From Ectocarpus siliculosus (lineage: Eukaryota; Sar; Phaeophyceae; Ectocarpales; Ectocarpaceae): a DNA stretch of 64,000 nt. Position numbers and translations under genes: made by a program. A model generated the notes under the pieces. It saw nothing but the letters and a program-made list of their open reading frames with translations, was not told where the DNA came from and did not search any database. Numbering within the stretch: the stretch's first letter is position 1; each line of letters starts with the position of its first letter. Positions 57,874 through 64,000 of this stretch are shown here, piece after piece. The stretch covers positions 1,545,069-1,609,068 of the forward strand of contig FN649740.1 of the NCBI GenBank assembly GCA_000310025.1. The letters are read 5' to 3'.

Positions 57874-60800
57874 CTACATGTAGATAGCAGTAGTCGAGCG
57901 CTAAGGATTGCACAACGGAGAAATCAATGTGTTCGCCGTCGCACACAACGCACCGCTTTCGCAAAGCAGCAGAGAGGCTGGCCGTGGGGGTCGTGTGGGC
58001 GTCGCCTCAGCAAACACTCAACGACCAAAGCACCAGCCGCCAAAAATCAGGCGTTCCTACGCCTACACACAACGTTTTGTCATTCATGAATCCAATCTAA
58101 TCGTAACAAGAGAACGACTACAAACGCTGGCAACCTGATCAAAGCATGTGCTCCTTGTATATTGTGCAATTTATGAAACAGCTAGATTCCATGATACGAA
58201 ACAGCACAAACATTAGACCACGTACGACTACAGAACACGTACTGGCGCAACCTCTCGGACCCGTGGCAAAAAATGTAGGTTTCCGTGCCGGACAAAGACG
58301 GCAAAATCTTCCATGAGGCACAAACCGCAGGTTATGGCCCCTAAGGCTTAAACAAAAGCCAAGCGAAACCCGGGAACATGAGGCAGTGAAATGCCTGATC
58401 GTGTCATTGTGGCGGAGACAACTGCGCGATTCTGCAGGAACAGCCGAACGACACCACGTGATAGATCTTTGACCGTACTTGTACCTGAAAATTCAGTGTG
58501 TACGCCAAGAAGAAAGCTTGTCTCCAACATCCTCCGACGTCTCCAAATTAGGCAGGACACGCATGGTGTACACACACACACAAACACGAGTAATGTAGCT
58601 CACCTTGCCGAGCACTTTGGCCTCCCGTTCAAGCATCATCACGATCGACCGGCACTGCTTAACCCCGGCTTCCGCCCGACTCGTCAAGTCCCGACTGTCC
58701 AAGACCAAGTGTATCAGAATCGACACCGCCGTCGCTGCCTCACTGACGCCGGGGATCTGGCAATGATGTGCCAGCTCCTCTGCAGCCGCCAGTACTGCCT
58801 GGCCGTACCCGACGCCGCTGGACGTCCGTCGGCGGCCGCTAGCAGGAGCAGCAGCAGCAGCAACCGCAGCAGCCGCCGAAGGAGAGCCGTCCGTCCTTTC
58901 CTCCGCCGAAAATCCGAACCCGGCAACCTCGACGGCCCGTTTTTCCGTCGACACATCGGCGGTGGAGTTCGTAGTCGATAATGATAGCAACGACTGCTCG
59001 GCTGCTGCCACGCAGTCGCCGCCGTCTTCCGCCGCATCGCCCCCGGCCCGGCCCCGGCCTGCACCCGCCGCCCTAGTGCCAACACCGCTTTCGTTGTTGT
59101 CGCGTGTGCGCTTGGGTTTTTCCTCGGAGCTGGGCTCCGGCAGGGTGTCCACGGGTGGAGCTGGGAGCAACGATTGGATGGGCGTGCCATCTTCGCCGAA
59201 TTTTGTCTCAGCGACGACCGCCGCGGGCTGCTGACCGGCGGCGGGTAGCCAACTATCGCGCTGGTGAGCATCATCATGCGCATGCGGTGGGGGCGGCGGC
59301 GGGGAGTCTTGCCGGGCAGGAGGCGGTGGGCCGCGGGTAACGTTGTCCCCGGCAGAGCCGGCGACGATCGGCGAAGAGGAGTGAATGTCCTGCTGCAGTT
59401 GCTGGTGTTGTTCCCCCCGGCCATGCTCCAGGCTGTCCCCACCGAAAAAAGGAGGGGCCGGCGGGTCGGGGTCCGTGCTCTTCGCGGCCCGTCGGCGACG
59501 TAGGAAGAACCCCAGTGCTGCTAAAGCCAGCGCGCGGCCACAACGCCGACTACAACGCCCACCGTCGATGCGCCTTCTTTGTCCAGACGAGCAGCGGAGG
59601 AGCAGCGATGAGCGTTGATGGAGGCGGCACTCCGATAGGCAATAGCTGGTACCAGGACAACGACATTTCGACGTATCAACCCGAAGTATTTCAGGGCCAG
59701 TCTTTGCGATCTCACCGCCGCATCAAACAATCATGTGCGGGTGTGCAACTGCCCGTGTCCCCAAACAATTACCTGGTACTTTGGAGGTGCAATGGCAACC
59801 GGGGAGGGTCATCGTATCGGCAATAGTGAGGGTATTCTGGACATCAGGACAGTAGCTATCCACCATGAAGGTGGAAAGCCACCCGCTCTCAAACATTGCC
59901 CAGAAACTCTTGCGGCGGCGGGTTGACCCTGCCTATCGGTAGGCGCAAGCTGAGCGCAGGTATTTTGGTAGACACAAAAACTAATGAACAAGCGAGCGTC
60001 GAATCCTACAGAAAAGTACACCGCAGGGGAGTTCGAAGAGGGAACCGACAAGGGGTTGGCTTAATAAAGCCAAACACTGAATCGCCAGGGAAAAAAAACG
60101 GCTAACAGTGGACAGAAAAACACGAACGAGAGCATAGACATGTACTTCTTCATGGGGGTTTCAAAACGGGCTTACATCGGCAAAGCCAAGCTCGTCTGAG
60201 TCGTGACGCCATGCCCTCTTCAACAAGGCAACCGTTCCCCTCCTGAGGCGACCCGTGGAGGGACGGTGACAGGGGATGGTGTGAGAAAAGGAGAATTGAG
60301 GCAGAGAGAAACCCATGCGAGACAGCAGTGTCGAGGTATTTCACCTGGAGAAAACGAAAAAATAGGCGCCTATGGGTCACTAGTTGGCGGCGCCACGTCG
60401 CGATCGCGTGAGCATTGCGCATAAGATCACCACTGTATACCCTCCTCCTATCATTTGCAGTACGTTGTCAGGGAGAATGCTAGATTCCGCCGAACACGAT
60501 CACGTCGACATCAACCACGAGGTATTGTAGGGAGTTATTCGCCAACAATGAAAAGCAAAGTACCCCGCAAATAAACGACCATGATCCCTACACAGCGTGT
60601 AGGAAGCACACCAGCAACAACGGTCGGAAAACAGCTCTACGAGAAGCTGAGACCCTTCATTCACTAGCGGTGATGGTCACTAGCCCCGTGACCTGCCGGA
60701 TAGAATAACGTAGCCTTGAAGAGGGCGGAAGGTTTTGGGTGCGGACAAATACCACTCCGGATGGTAGTGGACTGGCGATGTTTGGAGCAAAGCCACGGAT

Positions 60801-61633
60801 ATGTCAATGCTCGACAGCTTAGTTCAGCATGTAGTCAATACGGCATGCCCCAGTTGAACGGGAGATGCGGCATCAGGTTCGGAAGCTTACCTTCTGAGCT
60901 CGAGCCAGGTGCCAGTGTAGATTGTGGGGCAGATTCCGGCGCGGTCGCGCAGGTGCAGGCGCAGGCGTAAGTGTGGCCGCTGCCTCTAGATACCAGGTTG
61001 ACGTGAAGGATTTATGTGGGTTGGACAAGCAAGAGGTTCGCCGGTACTCATGCTTCACCCTACCTCCTGCCGAAGGAGCGGGAAAGCCAAGCCAGCAAGC
61101 CAAATACGACATGCGACCTTCCTTGGTGGCATGGATGCGTGCACTCAATCAGCTGGAAGAACAATCACACTTTCGGAAGACTCACTTTGCTTGAGAGAGT
61201 TCTTCAAAGAATGTTATGGGTTTGGAGACAAACGACGGTCGCACATGTAACCTACGGCATTCCTGCAGGCACAGCGGTTCAGGCACTCTCGTTAGGGGTT
61301 ATCACACCATAGACCATGACCCTTACACAGCGGGTAGAAAGCACACAAGGAACGGAGGTCGGAAACGAGCACTAGGAGAAACTGACACCCTTCGGTCACT
61401 AGCGGTGTAGTCTCCTAGCCCCGACATAGGCAGGATAGAACAACGTAGCTTTGAGAACGGCGCGAAGGCGGAAGGTTTTGAGTGCGGCAAAGTACCACTC
61501 CAGATGGTAGTGAACTGCGAATGTTTGGAGCAAAGCCGCGGATATGTCAATGTTCGACGGCTTAGGTCCTGCTTTTACCAGCACGGCATGCCCCAGTTGA
61601 ACGGGAGATGCGGCATCAAGTTAGGAAGCTTAC

Positions 61634-61720
61634 CTTCTAAGCTCGAGCCGGGGGCCGGCGTGAGTTGTGGGACAGACTCCGGGCCGGCGGCAGGTGCAAG
61701 CGCAGGCACAAGTGTGGCAA
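61634..61720 (-). CDS. Receptor stalk exon (middle copy)
   Basis: 87 nt, acceptor GGCAG|TTGCC, donor GAAG|GTAAGC, phase 1 at both ends; encodes ATLVPALAPAAGPESVPQLT then PAPGSSLE. Pro/Ala/Ser-rich sequence of this kind is usual for an extended juxtamembrane stalk. Confidence 0.5.
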
Positions 61721-61881
61721 CTGCCGAGCGATACCAGGTTGCACTCCGGATGGTAGTAAACTGGCAATGTTTGGAGCAAAAGCCGGGGATATGTCAATGG
61801 TCGACGACTTGGTTCTCTGCTTGTGACAATACGGCATGTCCCAGTTGAACGGGAGATGCGGCATCAGGTTCGGAAGCTTAC

Positions 61882-61980
61882 CTTCTGAGCTCGAGCCGGG
61901 TGCCGGCGTAGGTTGTACGGCAGATTCCGGCACGGCCGTGCCCAGTGCAGGTGCAGGCACAGGCGCAAGTGTGGCCGCTG
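61882..61980 (-). CDS. Receptor stalk exon (distal copy)
   Basis: 99 nt, acceptor TCGCAG|CAGCG, donor GAAG|GTAAGC, phase 1 at both ends; encodes ATLAPVPAPALGTAVPESAV then QPTPAPGSSSE. Same role as its neighbours; whether one or several copies are spliced in cannot be told. Confidence 0.5.
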
Positions 61981-62010
61981 CTGCGAGATAGCAAATTGGT
62001 GGGAGTTCGA

Positions 62011-64000
62011 GGATTTATTTCGGTTGGACACACGAGGGGTTCACCAGGTACTCATGCTTCACCCTAACCCCCGCCGGGGGGCGGGAAAGCCAAGCCAAGA
62101 AGGGAAACCGACAGTGGTACAATAATCACACTTTCACAAGACATCACTGCTTCAGAGAGTTTTTTATGGTATATATTGAATGGGTTCGGAGAAAAACGGC
62201 GGTTGCAACTGCAACCTAAGGGATTCGTGCCGGCACATCGGTTCAGGCGCTCGTTAGGCGGTATTTGCAACTGGAAGGTTGCGATGCATGTTTGCTTGGT
62301 GCAGATCACACTGCCTTTGTAGGCCATCAGATTAGGGGGCGTCAACAGCTGAAACGTCAAACAACGATCTTATTCGTAGCAGATGGCGTCTTGGTGCAAC
62401 CTGAGCATGTAAATCAATATCTAGTTCCTAAACATGGAGAAGAGAAGCAATTGTTTCGGGATGAACAGCATCATTTGGTCGACTGCCCAGGACCCTCGAT
62501 GAAGAGGATGGACCAGAACGGTAATTTACTATTGGCATGCTTTTCGGGCCGATATTCTTCTCTCACCACAAGAGTACCCTTAATCTCCGGGAGTGCACGT
62601 TTCTTGACCGCACACGTTGTCGGTCACGCCCTCAATAGAACACCCTGAAAACGCTCGAAGCATATCAGTGCACGGGCGGGCGCGCATCGCAAAAAAATGC
62701 TCGTGAAGGTACAAACCCTAGCGCTGCTTGGGGAGAAGGGTGACAACACATCTCGCCCAAAAATAAGCATGCCAACATCCATCCCTCGCCCGATTGTGAC
62801 TTTCGAAATCAGTCTCGCGCAGAGGATTGGAGATGCGGATTTGCACAGAGTAACAGACCTCATATAGAACGGAACAGCCGCGTTTGGGTTCAAACAGATA
62901 GAACTGTAGCTCGTTTCGATCATTGTTTTGACTTCAAGCGATGCCCGGGACTGAATCAATTTGCAGACCCATCTTCGGCGGTTTCGCCGTGCGTTCTCTT
63001 CATGGTGTAGTCTGGGCGTGGTACAGCTGACCGCCATTCACAGCGATCCGGATTGCACGAGGGTGAGGGAGCAAGTGATCGATGTACTGTAAAGTAGCTG
63101 GACCAAGGGGCGACGCAGAACGACATTTCGCCGGACCTCTGTGCCGCTCACCACCAGAAGCCCCGGCCGGATGCCTCGGTTGGGAAGTGGAGCGCAAAAC
63201 AAAATCACAGTACTGGACACCCGCATCGAAGAAGGACATGACCGACCCGATGCCTTCGTGGGGAGGACTGCGAGGCAGCAACAGCAACTGGGCACCGGTG
63301 AGAGTCCCTATCTCGGTACATCCTTCTCTTCTCGGCGAACCATTAACCACATTCGTCACAGTATGCATCAACTTCGAGCCCGTCTTCTTCCACCCTGCGA
63401 TGATGCACAGGAGTTATGTAAGACAGATGCGGTGCACAGTCTAAACAACAAAGGCTATGTTCTATCCATGGGCAAAGCACAAGCAAGGCGCATGCCGGGA
63501 ACAACTCGACGTTCTGTAGGTTTAACCGAAGATGCAATGTATTATTTAGGCGTGCTACGAGCCCACGCGTGCTCGATAAATACTCGCCGTGGGCCCGAAC
63601 AATGATTACCAACGCGATTGCTCAAGCGGCTCGACGATTTCCACGTTCTACGAATCACGTTTCGGTGAATACTCTGAGAAGCAACGCTACTGTAAGACAC
63701 GTCTAATATCACGAGCAGCAGCGAACAGCAATTGGTGCGCCGACTTCGTATCTACGTCATGCTGGCCAGATCCCCAACCGCGTTTTACGGTCCACGTTGT
63801 TCTATCGATCTGGATTTCAAAGCGATCGATCGATTCTTATTTCGAGTTCCTCACAGTGTTGTTGAGGGCAAGCACTCCAGAGAGTTTCCCTGCAGCCACC
63901 TGAAATTCAGACCCCGAACGAGATTCATTCATTCGCCGGCGCAAGACAGGACGAGAACGGCAGATGCAATAACGAATCAAACGTTGTGGAATAAACCACA
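62011..64000. other. Upstream part of the kinase receptor locus, exons not resolved
   Basis: Small exon-like pieces on the minus strand include GVTDNVCGQETCTPGD near 62580-62645 (Cys-rich, after TTTTCAG), a segment at about 63120-63270 after CCTCGCAG (HEGIGSVMSFFDAGVQYCDF), and VEEDGLEVDAYCDECG near 63350-63395. They could be ectodomain exons, but phases and donors do not all fit and no family is recognised. LRR exons would be expected beyond 64000. Confidence 0.35.

Larger units (their letters stand above)
54110..59520 (-). pseudogene. TKL-type receptor kinase, cytoplasmic part: proline-rich tail, four-helix region, kinase domain
   Basis: Minus-strand exons, all phase 0 joins: 58604 to about 59520, 57682-57873, 57199-57276, 56721-56900, 56111-56508, 55583-55702, 54110-54397 (stop at 54110-54112). 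The first starts ALGFFLRRRR, a membrane-exit-like segment, then a long Pro/Gln/Ala-rich tail, then IPGVSEAATAVSILIHLVL and MLEREAKVLGK. With the next exon (VSDLVELIKTFQNKSKLAQV) this resembles an MLKL-like four-helix bundle. A repeated VGHDVGQVRHDV exon may be a coiled coil. Kinase marks: LGKGGFGVVY, AAK lysine, FLRELD, HGDLKSANVLL (HGD in place of HRD), GDFGKS, WTAPE, DVYSFG, DRPTF. Two lesions: about one base is missing between GGD (exon 56111-56508) and the following MLKNFEHPLPEDKC, making that exon 398 nt; and an in-frame TAG at 54335-54337 replaces the expected aromatic residue in MVV-EVLTR. Exon 56111-56508 uses a GC donor. Upstream exons continue past 59520. Confidence 0.75.
60720..62010. 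repeat. Tandem stalk-exon units, three copies
   Basis: Three units share CACTCC(G/A)GATGGTAGT, GGATATGTCAATG, CCCCAGTTGAACGGGAGATG and the stalk exon itself. Exons (minus strand): 60891-60979 (89 nt, one base short of the frame), 61634-61720 (87 nt, intact), 61882-61980 (99 nt, intact, ATLAPVPAPALGTAVPESAV). The intact ones are phase 1 to phase 1. Copy A has a single unit, so the extra copies arose after the two regions separated or were lost there. Confidence 0.75.
59270..64000. repeat. Duplicated receptor stalk/tail region, copy B (continues past the window)
   Basis: Collinear relative of 39000-41990. It contains the hydrophobic segment (about 59520-59580, VGVVVGVVAARWL in one frame, ALALAALGFF in the next), the stalk units (60720-62010) and the distal block with GCCCACGCGTGCTCGAT (63566). 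The end of the window still matches copy A (41940), so homology should continue. Confidence 0.85.

Noticed and set aside
58714-59442. 242-codon minus-strand frame overlapping the receptor tail
   Set aside because: It overlaps the tail frame that reads ALGFFLRRRR to MLEREAKVLGK with a proper donor; the longer frame is Arg/Pro/Leu-rich and ends in poly-Leu, typical of a shadow frame.
1-64000. tRNA, rRNA or CRISPR loci
   Set aside because: Scanning by eye for tRNA T-loop and anticodon-arm patterns, rRNA landmarks and regularly spaced direct repeats with unique spacers found none; the tandem repeats present are exon units or satellites. A covariance-model scan would be needed to exclude tRNAs fully.

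Overview
The window looks like nuclear DNA of a brown alga (Phaeophyceae), probably close to Ectocarpus. This is inferred from four things: many short exons with good GT-AG sites; a WSC-domain protein fused to a right-handed beta-helix; leucine-rich repeats (LRRs) each encoded by one symmetric 72-nt exon; and a receptor-type tyrosine-kinase-like (TKL) kinase. It holds two N gaps (14607-15522 and 49610-49709), so it is a draft assembly.

Layout. (1) 1-12324 and 20996-35046 are two direct copies of one segment. Each carries the same minus-strand ten-exon gene for a predicted secreted or surface beta-helix/WSC protein (about 664 residues) plus about 6 to 8 kb of upstream non-coding DNA. In copy 1 the last exon lies outside the window; copy 2 is complete. 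The copies share about 99% of exon-encoded residues, while introns and flanks carry many more changes. Copy 2 also holds a roughly 1.6 kb insertion (30030-31645). (2) Between them, about 12325-18510 is a broken Ty3/gypsy-like retroelement on the minus strand with a NADAR-like domain among its parts. An inverted fragment of the same family sits at 36244-36530, just beyond copy 2. (3) 35047-38990 has no gene I can support. (4) 39000-48210, minus strand, is the remains of an LRR receptor gene: an N-terminal LRR exon, four tandem single-LRR exons in units of about 0.85 kb, a small acidic exon, a stalk exon, a hydrophobic segment and the start of a cytoplasmic tail, but no kinase. A 1.3 kb TIR transposon (41999-43323) sits inside it. 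(5) 49291-50085 is a tandem repeat of about 420 bp, interrupted by a gap and ending in a long foldback hairpin. (6) 54110-59520, minus strand, encodes the cytoplasmic part of a paralogous receptor: proline-rich tail, MLKL-like four-helix region, coiled-coil linker and TKL kinase. The kinase carries a frameshift and an in-frame stop. Its stalk region (59520-64000) matches 39300-41990, and its ectodomain exons should lie beyond the window.

How it fits together. Regions 4 and 6 are two relatives of one modular receptor: one keeps the LRR ectodomain, the other keeps the kinase. LRR exons (phase 2 to phase 2) and stalk exons (phase 1 to phase 1) are symmetric, so they can be gained or lost without breaking the frame, and both are locally multiplied here. 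The window therefore pairs a recently duplicated wall or surface protein with a rearranging, partly decayed receptor family, among transposon debris. All exon boundaries were read by eye from splice sites and phase; no alignment or search was run.
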